The notes: a model not told the origin generated them from the sequence alone. Positions 17,063 through 24,546 are shown, counted from the stretch's first letter. The stretch: 40,379 bases of DNA from Acidipila sp. (GCA_010365215.1 JAAFGT010000034.1:1-40379); one strand, 5' to 3'. Program-made: numbers and translations.

Positions 17063-18030
17063 CTTTCACCAGAATCAATTTGCGCGTCTGCCTGGCAATT
17101 ATCTCGGCGGCCGCGGCGCTCGTTGCCGGATCTACGCTGCCGATGGCGGCGCAGGAGCCACAGGGTCGCCCGCGCCTTCGCGTGGAAGTGAATCTGGTAA
17201 GTCTGATCGTCAGCGTCACCGACTCTGGCGGCCGTCCGATTGCCGGCCTTCCCAGGGAATCCTTTTCCGTCACAGAAGATGGCCAACCGCAGAAGCTCGA
17301 GATCTTCGAATCGGAAACGCAAATTCCCCTGGATTTGGTGTTGATGATCGACACCAGCCTGAGTGCGCTGAAAGAACTCGAGTTCGAGAAGTCTGCGGCG
17401 AACCGTTTCATTCAACACGTCGTGCGTCCCGGCGACGGCCTTTCCGTCTTTGGTTTCGCCGATACGGTGCAGCAGTACACCGGCTTTACCTCAAACCCTG
17501 GGGAGCTTGAGTCCGGCGTTCGGCGCATTGCGCCCGGGGCGGGTACTTCGCTCTATGACGCGGTGTACCTGGGGGGCAATTCTTTGGCGCGACGCCCGGC
17601 TGGCCGGCGCCGGGTGATCGTGCTGGTCACCGACGCGGGTGAAACCACCAGCTCCGCGAGCTTTGAGGAGGCGCGGCGTTCCGCGCTGCTGTCGGAAGCG
17701 ATGATTTACACTGTGGTCACGCAGCCGGTGAAGTCCGATGCCGGCCGCAACCTGGCCGGTGAGCATGCGCTCTCCACCATCACGGACGCCACTGGCGGCG
17801 CCATGTTCACCTCTGACGATCTGCAGCACCTGGACTCCGTCTTTGAACAGATCAGTCGTGAGCTCCGCGCGGAATACCGGCTGGGCTATTATCCCAATCC
17901 TGCGCCGCCGCCCGGAAGCATGCGTAATATCGTGGTCAAAGTAACGGCCCTCGCGGCGGACCGGGGCGCTCCGGCCGGATATGCGGTGCGCCACCGCAAG
18001 GTGTATTTCACAGGGGGCAAAGCGGAATGA
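17059..18030 (+). CDS. Secreted VWFA-domain protein (acidobacterial VWFA-related family)
   Basis: A protein of the TIGR03436-type family, abundant in Acidobacteriota, of unknown function; VWA domains bind proteins through a metal ion. The 323-residue product has an N-terminal signal peptide (LRVCLAIISAAAALVAGSTLPMAAQ). A beta domain typical of the family follows (VNLVSLIVSVTDSGGRPIAGL). The VWA domain has a complete metal site: LMIDTSLSA (DxSxS), GAGTSLYDA (Thr) and VTDAGETTSS (Asp). The end, EYRLGYYPNPAPP, is also typical. ATG 17059 overlaps the MoaDE stop in ATGA, and the gene's own stop overlaps the next start in ATGA, so all three genes are probably translationally coupled. Confidence 0.9.
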   Translation: MTFTRINLRVCLAIISAAAALVAGSTLPMAAQEPQGRPRLRVEVNLVSLIVSVTDSGGRPIAGLPRESFSVTEDGQPQKLEIFESETQIPLDLVLMIDTSLSALKELEFEKSAANRFIQHVVRPGDGLSVFGFADTVQQYTGFTSNPGELESGVRRIAPGAGTSLYDAVYLGGNSLARRPAGRRRVIVLVTDAGETTSSASFEEARRSALLSEAMIYTVVTQPVKSDAGRNLAGEHALSTITDATGGAMFTSDDLQHLDSVFEQISRELRAEYRLGYYPNPAPPPGSMRNIVVKVTALAADRGAPAGYAVRHRKVYFTGGKAE

Positions 18031-18854
18031 GCTCTTACCTCGATGTTGCCGTCGCGGCGGCAAAAGAAGCCGGAGCGATCCTGCGCGACGAGCATTCCCG
18101 CCCGGTGAAAATCTCCTATAAGGGCGATGTGGACCTGGTGACGGAGGCGGACCGGCGGTCGGAAGCGGCGATCGTTGCGCATCTGAAGAGGGAGTTTCCG
18201 GCGCACGCCATTGTCGGCGAAGAGGGCGGCGGGCAAGAGAACTCCTCGGCGTTCCGATGGTATGTGGACCCGCTCGACGGTACGACCAACTTCGCGCACG
18301 GCTTTCCGTGGTTCGCCGTTTCCATCGGCTTGGCGGAAGGACCGGTGGGAAGCGAGAAGCTGCTCGCAGGCGTGGTGCTCAATCCGGCGAATGGAGAGAT
18401 GTTCACGGCGGCGCGCGGCGAGGGCGCATTCCTCAACGGCAAAGCGATTCACGTATCACAAATGGAGCGTATCGCGACGAGCCTGTTGGGAACGGGATTT
18501 CCCACGCACAAGCGCACGCAGAATCCGAACATCCATTTTTACTGGCAGTTCACGCTGGCTTCGCATGGGGTGCGGCGCATGGGCGCAGCGGCGCTGGATT
18601 TGTGCTCGGTGGCTTGCGGGCGCCTGGACGGCTTTTGGGAATTCGGACTGAAGCCGTGGGACACCGCGGCGGGAACGCTGATCGTGCGCGAAGCGGGCGG
18701 CGTGGTTACCGACTGGAAAGGGACGCTATTTCATCCCCATCTTATGCAGTGCGTTGCGTCGAACGGCCGCATCCACGAGGAGATGCTGCGCCTTTCCGGT
18801 GACATCGCCGCGGGCGGCCCAGCGCTGGCGCCACTTCCGGAACGCACCTTTTGA
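18027..18854 (+). CDS. suhB: Inositol-1-monophosphatase family phosphatase
   Basis: A magnesium-dependent sugar-phosphate phosphatase. The 275-residue product has the three-metal site: GEEGG (Glu), WYVDPLDGTTNFAHGFPWF (DPLDGT) and LKPWDTAAGTLIVREAGG (Asp). The N-terminal DLVTEADRRSE is also conserved. Cytosolic. Real substrate may be inositol-1-phosphate or another sugar phosphate such as NADP or fructose-1,6-bisphosphate; the sequence does not decide. ATG 18027 overlaps the VWFA stop (ATGA). Confidence 0.92.
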   Translation: MSSYLDVAVAAAKEAGAILRDEHSRPVKISYKGDVDLVTEADRRSEAAIVAHLKREFPAHAIVGEEGGGQENSSAFRWYVDPLDGTTNFAHGFPWFAVSIGLAEGPVGSEKLLAGVVLNPANGEMFTAARGEGAFLNGKAIHVSQMERIATSLLGTGFPTHKRTQNPNIHFYWQFTLASHGVRRMGAAALDLCSVACGRLDGFWEFGLKPWDTAAGTLIVREAGGVVTDWKGTLFHPHLMQCVASNGRIHEEMLRLSGDIAAGGPALAPLPERTF

Positions 18855-18984
18855 GAGATCGTCGCGTTCGTCGCGTTGCGGGTCGTTTGGCCTGAGTACG
18901 GCAGTAGTTGGTTTCATTGGAGCAATTCCCCCTTCGGCGCCGTTCAACTTTTGCGCCTATGGTTCTCCGACAAATTATCCCCGG

Positions 18985-20091
18985 CTAGAGTGTTCCCGCT
19001 TTGGCAGCATTATAAAACTGCGCGACAGCAGAATCAATGCAAAAAGACCAGGCGAAGATTCCCAGCTTGCTGAACTTTTCCGGCACGGTATAGCGCTTCT
19101 GGGCGTCTTCCACGGTAACGCCGGCTGCGGCCATTTTTTTGGCGTGCTCAGCCAGATCGTCAAAGATGGCGCGCTCGAGCGCCACACCTTCCTGGCCGCA
19201 CACCTGGCCGTGGCCGGGAACAAAGATGGTGTCTTTGTCGAAGGCGGCAAATTTCGAGGCGGTATCGCGGTAGCCCAACATATCGGCGTCGAAGGTGACG
19301 GGATAGCTGCCGTTGAAAAGCAGATCGCCGGTGAAGACGATATTCTGCGCGGGGACGCGCACGATGATGTCGCCGGGAGTGTGGCCGGGATAGGTCTCGA
19401 TTACCGCTTCGATGCCACCGAGGTCGACCTTCATAGGAAGTTTGGCCGGATCGAGCGAGTGGTTGGGCAAGGTTACAAGGGTCTGGTCCACGGACTGGAG
19501 CAGCATGTTCATGGCTTTTAAGTTGCCGTCGGCGCGCTGCTTCTCGACGTCATTTGCCGCCGAATCTATCTTTTTCTGGAGAGGACCAATCACCGCGCTT
19601 TTGTCCTTACCCTGGATGGTGGCGTAGCGCTGCACCATCAGCGGGGCGACCCGGGCGTGGGCCCAGAGCGGAAAGCCGTTGACGCCGTAGTACGCGTTGC
19701 CGAAGGAATGATCGAAGTGATAGTGGGTGTCGAGCGCGGCGCGCACCGGCGCCTGGGAAACCATGCGCAGAGCTTCGGTCTGGAACGCTGCGCCAGCGGG
19801 AGAGGCAAAACCCTCGATGAGCAGTGCGCCGTCTTTGCCGGCGATGAAGCCGCCGTTGCACAAGGTGGCGAGGCCTTTGGACGGGTCGGAGATGGTGGCG
19901 TAAACACCTTCGCCAATTTTGCGGACGCTGGCGAAGCCTTTGTCCACGAGGGGCGAGGCGGCTACGCGTGTGCCTTGCGCGAGAGAATCGGCCAAGGCGG
20001 GCAGCGGCAAATATTTCAGGAAGGCAGCGGCGGCGCCCATGCAGGAGGCTCCGGCAATGAAGCCGCGGCGTGTGATGTTTTCCATTTTCAT
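18985..20091 (-). CDS. Tat-exported metallo-beta-lactamase-fold hydrolase
   Basis: An MBL-fold enzyme with two metals. The 368-residue product carries a twin-arginine signal (NITRRGFIAGASCMGAAAAF), so it is probably folded in the cytoplasm and exported. Zinc ligands are complete: THYHFDHSFGN (HxHxDH), the His of YPGHTPGD, the Asp of FTGDLLF and the His of VPGHGQVCG. The layout resembles SoxH/quinoprotein-relay MBL proteins rather than class B antibiotic hydrolases. ATG 20091 has GGGGGAACGC in front; ATG 20103 and 20085 are alternatives. Substrate unknown. Not clearly in an operon; the next upstream gene is about 170 bases away. Confidence 0.88.
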   Translation of the reverse strand: MKMENITRRGFIAGASCMGAAAAFLKYLPLPALADSLAQGTRVAASPLVDKGFASVRKIGEGVYATISDPSKGLATLCNGGFIAGKDGALLIEGFASPAGAAFQTEALRMVSQAPVRAALDTHYHFDHSFGNAYYGVNGFPLWAHARVAPLMVQRYATIQGKDKSAVIGPLQKKIDSAANDVEKQRADGNLKAMNMLLQSVDQTLVTLPNHSLDPAKLPMKVDLGGIEAVIETYPGHTPGDIIVRVPAQNIVFTGDLLFNGSYPVTFDADMLGYRDTASKFAAFDKDTIFVPGHGQVCGQEGVALERAIFDDLAEHAKKMAAAGVTVEDAQKRYTVPEKFSKLGIFAWSFCIDSAVAQFYNAAKAGTL

Positions 20092-20264
20092 GCGTTCCCC
20101 CATTCGTTTGTTCCGGGCTGGCTCTACAAACTACGCTGTGACGGGGCGCAGGTCAAATCCGCCGCCAGTTCGTCCGTGGCGAGTTCGTTCGGGGCGGCCA
20201 GGGAGCGGTGGGAGTGGGCAGCTCATTTGACGGCTTCACCGGGCTCACCGGAAAAGCCGCCGGG

Positions 20265-20819
20265 CTAGTCATTTTGCAGGGGCGAGGTGGCACGGAGAAC
20301 CGAGCGGACTTCTTTTGTGATGTCGTCGGCGTCGCCGGTTAGCCAGATCTCCTTGTCAACCGCGGCAACGCTTTGGAGAAGGAGCTGGCAGGTATAAGCG
20401 AGAACGGCACCGCGACGAGGCGAGATGCGGTTACCGGCCCGCAGAATTAAAAGTTTTCCCAGTGCGTGATTGACGGCGGCGGCGGTGCGAAAATCTTCGA
20501 CGGGGCCGAGGAGGTAAGAGGAAACGTCCAGATCTGGAGAATCGAGATTGCCTTGGAGAGGTGGAACTGAGGATGGAGTAGCCGATCGGGCCTCCCGGTT
20601 CCGCTGACCCGCCAGAAGCTGACCCAGAGCAGGCGAGCGAGCGATCTTGAGGGCCAGGCGGGCATGGTCGGCGCAGAGGTGAGATTCCGGAGCGCGTCGC
20701 GCGCGGCAACGGCGGCCGTCGGCGTAGGCGTGGGTACAGCGGGGGGTGGGGGACTTGGACGCGTTAGAAATGGGAATGGAATCCGCGCGGATATTTCCGG
20801 TGCTAACTTCCGTAATCAT
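20265..20819 (-). CDS. Small Cys/His zinc-knuckle protein of unknown function
   Basis: Not a characterised family. The 184-residue product has CTHAYADGRRCRARRAPE followed by SHLCADH: three Cys and two His spaced like a zinc knuckle. The pattern (C-x-H, GxRC, C-x-x-H) recurs in many small acidobacterial proteins annotated only as hypothetical. The rest is Ser/Pro-rich then helical (SYLLGPVEDFRTAAAVNHAL). AGAGG lies six bases before ATG 20819. The gene opens the accessory stretch and is followed upstream by repeats rather than genes. DNA or RNA binding is possible but only inferred from the zinc pattern. Confidence 0.7.
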   Translation of the reverse strand: MITEVSTGNIRADSIPISNASKSPTPRCTHAYADGRRCRARRAPESHLCADHARLALKIARSPALGQLLAGQRNREARSATPSSVPPLQGNLDSPDLDVSSYLLGPVEDFRTAAAVNHALGKLLILRAGNRISPRRGAVLAYTCQLLLQSVAAVDKEIWLTGDADDITKEVRSVLRATSPLQND

Positions 20820-20862
20820 TGGCGACCTCTTTTTAGGCTGTGGTGATTGGATTCGGACAGGG

Positions 20863-20884
20863 GTACCCCCCCTCCCCGGGGTAC
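20863..20884. repeat. G/C-run palindrome upstream of the zinc-knuckle gene
   Basis: GTACCCC (20863-20869) and GGGGTAC (20878-20884) are a perfect inverted repeat around an 8-base C-rich loop. There is no T-run, so it does not look like an intrinsic terminator. With the neighbouring direct repeat it fills part of a 466-base gap (20820-21285) without a gene. Confidence 0.5.
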
Positions 20885-20936
20885 GTCTAAGTGTTCATTC
20901 GAGGGCACATAGAAAGAAGTGCGTGGTGGTTGCGGT

Positions 20937-20989
20937 GTAAGTGCGGAATCGAAACGGGGTTACGGGAGCGACTGTTGTAAGTGCAGAAT
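20937..20989. repeat. Short direct repeat GTAAGTGC(G/A)GAAT
   Basis: Two copies 40 bases apart (20937-20949 and 20977-20989) match at 12 of 13 positions. They lie in the same gene-free gap as the palindrome. Confidence 0.45.
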
Positions 20990-21210
20990 GCAAAGAGGAT
21001 AGGCCGGAGCGCTGGCGGCTTGTCTGGCGGTTCTGAACGTTCTGGGCGGCAAATTCCATTTCAGTATACTCATGGGTATAGTACCAAGTTGTTACGTAGA
21101 GTCAAGTTAGAATAGGCTAATAATTCGAGGCGGGAAGGTGGTGGGCCGGGGTGAGTGGGCGCAGTTGACGGTAGCTAGGCGAAGGATTGGAAAAGTCAAA
21201 ATCGAATCGT

Positions 21211-21241
21211 GCTCAGTCACTCGGGGTGCGCCACCCGCCTT
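21211..21241. repeat. 31-bp direct repeat, copy A
   Basis: Matches 21654-21684 at 29 of 31 positions; core GCGCCACCCGCCTT. The two copies flank the small membrane-protein gene in the same orientation, 443 bases apart. Confidence 0.7.
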
Positions 21242-21285
21242 TACGTCCGTGCCACCCGCCCGCTGGAACTGGTTTTTGAACGTAT

Positions 21286-21582
21286 TCATTCTGTTCGCAG
21301 GAAGAACCGATGATAAGAAATAGCCACTATGCCGCCAACTGCTCCATACACCAAGGCATTGACCAGAGCGGATTGTAGGAAGGCTAGAAGCTCGCCAGCA
21401 GCGCCACCACCTGCCTCGGCTGACATTATCAGTGGGAATGTAGGCCATGGAATCATGAGGATCCACGCCCAGCTGCCTCCAACCCTAATATCACCAATGA
21501 GAATCACTGAGAACAACAAGCACGGAAGGAAAAATCCCGCTAACATGAAATACCACACTATTTTCTGTCCAGGTCTTCGCAT
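21286..21582 (-). CDS. Small membrane protein of unknown function
   Basis: I do not recognise it. The 98-residue product has three hydrophobic segments: about 9-29 (VWYFMLAGFFLPCLLFSVILIG), 36-52 (GSWAWILMIPWPTFPLI) and 70-90 (SALVNALVYGAVGGIVAISY). It looks like an inner-membrane protein with a short basic N-terminus. GAGG stands six bases before ATG 21582 and is contributed by the end of the preceding broken ORF. It sits exactly between two copies of a 31-bp direct repeat, so it may have arrived or moved with them. GC is lower here than in the flanking housekeeping genes. Confidence 0.6.
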   Translation of the reverse strand: MRRPGQKIVWYFMLAGFFLPCLLFSVILIGDIRVGGSWAWILMIPWPTFPLIMSAEAGGGAAGELLAFLQSALVNALVYGAVGGIVAISYHRFFLRTE

Positions 21583-21610
21583 CTGTCACCTCGTTTCTAA
21601 GTCAAAACAC

Positions 21611-21639
21611 GCACCCTTTCCGCGGGCGGAAGGGGATGC
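21611..21639. repeat. Imperfect REP-like palindrome beside repeat copy B
   Basis: GCACCCTTTCCGC (21611-21623) can pair with GCGGAAGGGGATGC (21626-21639) apart from a bulge and wobble. It lies 15 bases from copy B of the direct repeat and shares the GCACCCTT core with the palindrome at 23474-23508. Confidence 0.5.
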
Positions 21640-21653
21640 GGCACCCAAGTTGG

Positions 21654-21684
21654 GCTCGGTCACTCGGGCTGCGCCACCCGCCTT
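21654..21684. repeat. 31-bp direct repeat, copy B
   Basis: Second copy of the 21211-21241 repeat (two mismatches). Its edge coincides with the point where the small basic protein ORF stops looking like a protein. Confidence 0.7.
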
Positions 21685-21901
21685 GCCAACCACTGCTGTT
21701 ATGGCCCGCTGATCCTCCTCTGGCAAACCATCTATGAGCCCGGGCGGGAGTACTTTCAGGACAACTTTCTGCCTCCGTTGATATTTCCTCTTTCGCTTCT
21801 TGCTGTTGCTTGTCATCGACCAGCGCCTGGTACCGAGACGAGTAATATCATGCCAAGGTCCAGAAAATGCGTCGCATGGTACCTCTCTCTGGCCACGACG
21901 A

Positions 21902-22387
21902 TCACCAGTAGGTTATCTCGCGTTCCTCAACGTGAATGTAGGCCGCCTTGTCCGAGGATAGCGTGGTCGTGGTAGTGTGCTTTATCCAGTTGCCTTTCGA
22001 ATCGAATTCGAACTCATGCTTGAAGCTGGCGACTAACCCCGTTCCTGCGACAGGCGCCGAATCAGGCCACGAAATGCGCTCACAATTTCGAACGGTCACG
22101 CTGAACGGCTTTTGCTTAATCGTCTCGATGACCTTTCCCTGTGCATCTCGTTCGGTGACGACGCACTCCTCGCCCTCGTAACGGTATTCCGAGATGGAGC
22201 TGAGGGCTGAATCTTCGAAGAACTTCCATTCCAGAGGTCGCCCTCGCTCGTCAAAGGTTCTCTCCCAAATCACTGAATAGTTCTCAAGCTCCAGGTTGTC
22301 TCTCTCGCGGTCGATTACCCTGCGAGGATTCCCCAGGAAAGTAAACTCCGCCGTGTGCTGGTTCTCGGGATGCAGTTTGTCGTTCAT
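21902..22387 (-). CDS. Hypothetical 161-residue protein, YD/RHS-like beta repeats
   Basis: Not a recognised family. ATG 22387 gives MNDKLHPENQ and further; a TTG one codon earlier is also open. The middle and end have alternating patterns such as RTFDERGRPLEWKFF, SISEYRYEGEECVVTERDAQGK and EFEFDSKGNWIKHTTT, which resemble short YD/RHS-type beta repeats (tyrosine, then D-x-x-G-x-x). No signal peptide or membrane segment. No good Shine-Dalgarno. Orphan in the accessory stretch, with AT-richer codon use than its surroundings. Confidence 0.6.
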   Translation of the reverse strand: MNDKLHPENQHTAEFTFLGNPRRVIDRERDNLELENYSVIWERTFDERGRPLEWKFFEDSALSSISEYRYEGEECVVTERDAQGKVIETIKQKPFSVTVRNCERISWPDSAPVAGTGLVASFKHEFEFDSKGNWIKHTTTTTLSSDKAAYIHVEEREITYW

Positions 22388-22533
22388 CAAAAGGCCGCCC
22401 GCCTACCAAGTTTACTAGGTCGAAGGAGCCGACACCGTTATCTAATAAGCCCTTTCGCATCCAGACTGGGGATGAGGACAGGCGCCCGTCGCTCTCACCT
22501 TCCCCGAACTACATAAGCAACGCGATGACAAAA

Positions 22534-23346
22534 TTACAGGCTCTTAGTGTGGCATTCAAGAAGATGGGCAGTTTTCTTGTGGCCCATCAGCTTGGCTCGG
22601 GAAAGCGCAGTGTTGCCGGTGTCATCTTTGAATAACGGATTGGCTCTAGCTCGAAGCAATAACTCGACTATTTTTATGTAATCGCCCTTGGTAGCCGCCC
22701 AGATCAATGCCGTTCGGCCGGAGTGATCAGATTGGTTTGGGTCAGCCTTCCGATCCAACAGCAATTTGACCGCTTCTCTCGCTCCAGATTGTGCCGCAAC
22801 CATCAGTGGGGTAAATCCTTCAGAATCTCTCGCTTGCATATGAGCGCCCTTGTCCAATAGTAGGCCGGCGATTTCGGCATTATTATTATTCGCCGCTTCG
22901 TGCAAGGCCGTTCGGCCTGTATGCGAATTCTTCACATTTGTATCAGCTCCCCGGGTGAGCAGGACATATGCCGCCTCTCGGCTGCCGTGCCGAGCTGCCT
23001 TGTGAAGTGCCGCGTCTCCGTCCTCAGTCAGAACACTTGCATCGGCCTTATGCTCCAGCAAGATGATCAGGACGGCGTGGAAATTCCGTTCTGCTGCCAG
23101 ATGCATTGCAGATTCTCCGTACTTGGATGGCACGTTGGCGTCCGCCCCGCTTTCAAGCAGAAGAGAGACGAGCAGAGGATTGTTTTTTTCGCACGCAGCG
23201 TGTAACAGGGGAAATCCTAGTGTAGATCTCCCGTTCGGGTCAGCTCCCTCAACCAGAGCCGATGCAAGCATCGGCACATTGCCATCCTGAACCGCCTTGG
23301 CCGCTTTCTTCTGCGTTGCCACATCTTTTTTTTTCATGTCCGACAT
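22534..23346 (-). CDS. Ankyrin-repeat protein
   Basis: A protein-protein interaction scaffold. From ATG 23346 (MSDMKKKDVATQKKAAKAV) the product has 270 residues and about seven ankyrin repeats from residue 25 to the end. Each has the usual G-x-T/A-x-L-H/M-x-A-A pattern, for example GESAMHLAAERNFHAVLIILLEHKAD, GRTALHEAANNNNAEIAGLLLDKGA and GFTPLMVAAQSGAREAVKLLLDRKAD (each in part). No signal peptide, so cytosolic. A longer frame to 23526 passes through a strong palindrome and is rejected as N-terminus. A run of nine A (23326-23334 on the other strand as T) follows the second ATG within the coding start. Partner unknown; no toxin or effector neighbour is seen. Confidence 0.82.
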   Translation of the reverse strand: MSDMKKKDVATQKKAAKAVQDGNVPMLASALVEGADPNGRSTLGFPLLHAACEKNNPLLVSLLLESGADANVPSKYGESAMHLAAERNFHAVLIILLEHKADASVLTEDGDAALHKAARHGSREAAYVLLTRGADTNVKNSHTGRTALHEAANNNNAEIAGLLLDKGAHMQARDSEGFTPLMVAAQSGAREAVKLLLDRKADPNQSDHSGRTALIWAATKGDYIKIVELLLRARANPLFKDDTGNTALSRAKLMGHKKTAHLLECHTKSL

Positions 23347-23473
23347 GGGGTTGCATCTCGGGGTCAAGGTGCCGGGGCGGGTGGCCCACTGAAATTCCTC
23401 TATTTTCTTTCTTGAGAAGGGCGCACGGGAAGAGTCTATCACCGCTAGACGTACCCTCCGAGTGATGAGGAGG

Positions 23474-23508
23474 GTGCCGCACCCTTTGGTTTTTAAAGGG
23501 TGCGGTGC
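23474..23508. repeat. Strong perfect palindrome (REP-like or bidirectional terminator)
   Basis: CCGCACCCTTT (23477-23487) pairs perfectly with AAAGGGTGCGG (23495-23505) around a 7-base T-rich loop. Three more outer pairs, two of them G-T, give 14 pairs. It lies between the ankyrin gene and the transposase remnant. The flanks have TTTCTCT on one side only, so termination is possible but REP-type function fits the neighbour better. Confidence 0.65.
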
Positions 23509-23558
23509 TTTCTCTGTGGTTCTCAATAGTTGCAGTTCTTTCTTTGAAGCGGAATAAG

Positions 23559-23627
23559 CTCAAGCGCTATTATCGGCGCGGCGAGCTCCACTTTATAACG
23601 TTCAGTTGTTTCAGGCGACTGCCGGGG
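23559..23627 (+). pseudogene. Remnant of a REP-associated tyrosine transposase (Y1_Tnp/RAYT)
   Basis: The 23 codons from LKRYYRRGELHFITFSC to RRLPG match the N-terminal signature of RAYT/Y1 transposases (ITFSCYRRLP-like). They sit in an open frame from 23505 to 23897, but after LPG the sequence no longer resembles the family: no HUH motif (EHxH) and no catalytic Tyr follow. This is therefore a stump of about 10-15 percent of the gene. RAYTs act on REP palindromes, and a 14-bp palindrome lies only 51 bases upstream. Confidence 0.55.
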
Positions 23628-23751
23628 GAGAGGCGGGGCTGGTGGATTGCCGGGATCTGCTGCACCGAATTGGGCTTCCGCAGTGACGGATTTTATGGTT
23701 TCGCCTCGCCTAATGGCGGCCGGACCTGTTTGCTGTTACCGGAGGCGCGAT

Positions 23752-23913
23752 TCATTTCCCTTCGATGGCTTCAATCGCAGAAAGCTTTCGGTCTCCGTGC
23801 GGCTCTGAACGCGGCGTTCCGGACAGCAGCTCACATCTCTTTCCGGCAGCTACGTGACAAACAGGACAGGGGACGGCAATTATCTGCTCGGGCGTGAGTT
23901 CATTCTTTTTCAT
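23752..23913 (-). CDS. Small zinc-ribbon-like protein, unknown function
   Basis: A 53-residue product, MKKNELTPEQIIAVPCPVCH continuing VAAGKRCELLSGTPRSEPHGDRK. CPVC plus a later Cys and His (C-E-L, EPH) suggest one zinc site. Small proteins with this ELTPEQ...CPxC...CEL pattern recur among acidobacterial hypotheticals in my memory. The frame is open to 23970, and the extra residues (VFEIELPRSGELLHSIR) could be real. No Shine-Dalgarno is clear at either start. It is antisense to the last third of the frame that contains the transposase remnant. Confidence 0.6.
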   Translation of the reverse strand: MKKNELTPEQIIAVPCPVCHVAAGKRCELLSGTPRSEPHGDRKLSAIEAIEGK

Positions 23914-24054
23914 GCGGATAGAATGCAATAACTCGCCGCTGCGAGGCAGTTCAATTTCGAACACGCCCACGCCGCCGTCAGGTGCACGGGCCGATGGCAG
24001 GGTTGGCCAGAATCTGCAGGGTCTTACAGGCAGGTTTCTTACTTTCCCGTAGCG

Positions 24055-24546
24055 TCACTCGGCGGTGTGAATTGGCGGCGGGATGCGCGGCTGGTAGGCG
24101 GCCCAGAGGGCGGCGGCAGCCAAAGCGAGGGTGGCGCCGGTGACGTCGATCATTACGTCGTAGATGGAGGCGGTTCGCGAAGGCACGAACGACTGGTGGA
24201 ACTCATCGAGCGAGGCGTAGGCGGCGACTACGGCGAGGGTGGCCAAGGCCCACGTCCAGCACCAGCCGGGGCGGCCGGCGCGGAAGCCGCGCAGCACCAG
24301 CAGGCTGAAGAGAAAATACTCGCTGAGATGGGCGGACTTGCGGACGTAGAAATGAGCCGCCGCGAGCGCAGCTTCGCCGGCGCGGGGAAAAAGCCACGAA
24401 AGAATTTCAAAGATGATCGGGCCAGTGTTGGCGGCGGAGAAAAGTCCGTTAGAAAAGACAAAGATGCTGGCGGCCCAGAGGATAGCGGGCCACCAATTAC
24501 GCAGCCAGTGGGTGGTGCACGGGGGGTGGTGGGCCGGCGGAATCAC
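24055..24546 (-). CDS. VanZ-family membrane protein
   Basis: A small inner-membrane protein of the VanZ-like family. The 163-residue product has four membrane segments and the family pattern: VRKSAHLSEYFLFSLL (Lys-Ser-x-His-x-x-Glu in a helix) and SLDEFHQSFVPSRTASIYDVMIDVTG (DExHQ...R...D). Start is GTG 24546 overlapping the PhzF stop in GTGA. VanZ itself confers low teicoplanin resistance, but most family members have no known function, so no resistance is implied. Last gene of the block. Confidence 0.88.
   Translation of the reverse strand: MIPPAHHPPCTTHWLRNWWPAILWAASIFVFSNGLFSAANTGPIIFEILSWLFPRAGEAALAAAHFYVRKSAHLSEYFLFSLLVLRGFRAGRPGWCWTWALATLAVVAAYASLDEFHQSFVPSRTASIYDVMIDVTGATLALAAAALWAAYQPRIPPPIHTAE

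Larger units (their letters stand above)
21586..21816 (-). pseudogene. 5' part of a small basic protein gene, cut off by a dispersed repeat
   Basis: The first 45 or so residues look genuine: a basic tail (SKKRKRKYQRRQKVVLKVL), then PPGLIDGLPEEDQRAITAVVGK. That pattern resembles the start of small SH3-like proteins in which VGKPVLL and an Asp/Glu-rich C-terminus follow. Here, straight after VVGK, the reading frame enters the 31-bp direct repeat (copy B) and an imperfect palindrome, and ends 76 residues long with GGAARVTEPNLGAASPSARG, which is only translated repeat. I read this as a gene whose 3' half was replaced by repeat DNA. The homology of the lost part is from memory. Confidence 0.55.

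Noticed and set aside
18985-20091. Antibiotic-hydrolysing class B beta-lactamase
   Set aside because: The fold is MBL, but length, Tat signal and C-terminal helical region fit other MBL hydrolases, and the zinc-site context is not that of class B enzymes.
20863-20884. Intrinsic terminator
   Set aside because: The palindrome has no following T-run on either strand and lies upstream, not downstream, of the adjacent gene.
24055-24546. Glycopeptide resistance by VanZ
   Set aside because: No vanHAX or regulatory genes; VanZ-family membrane proteins are widespread without a resistance role.
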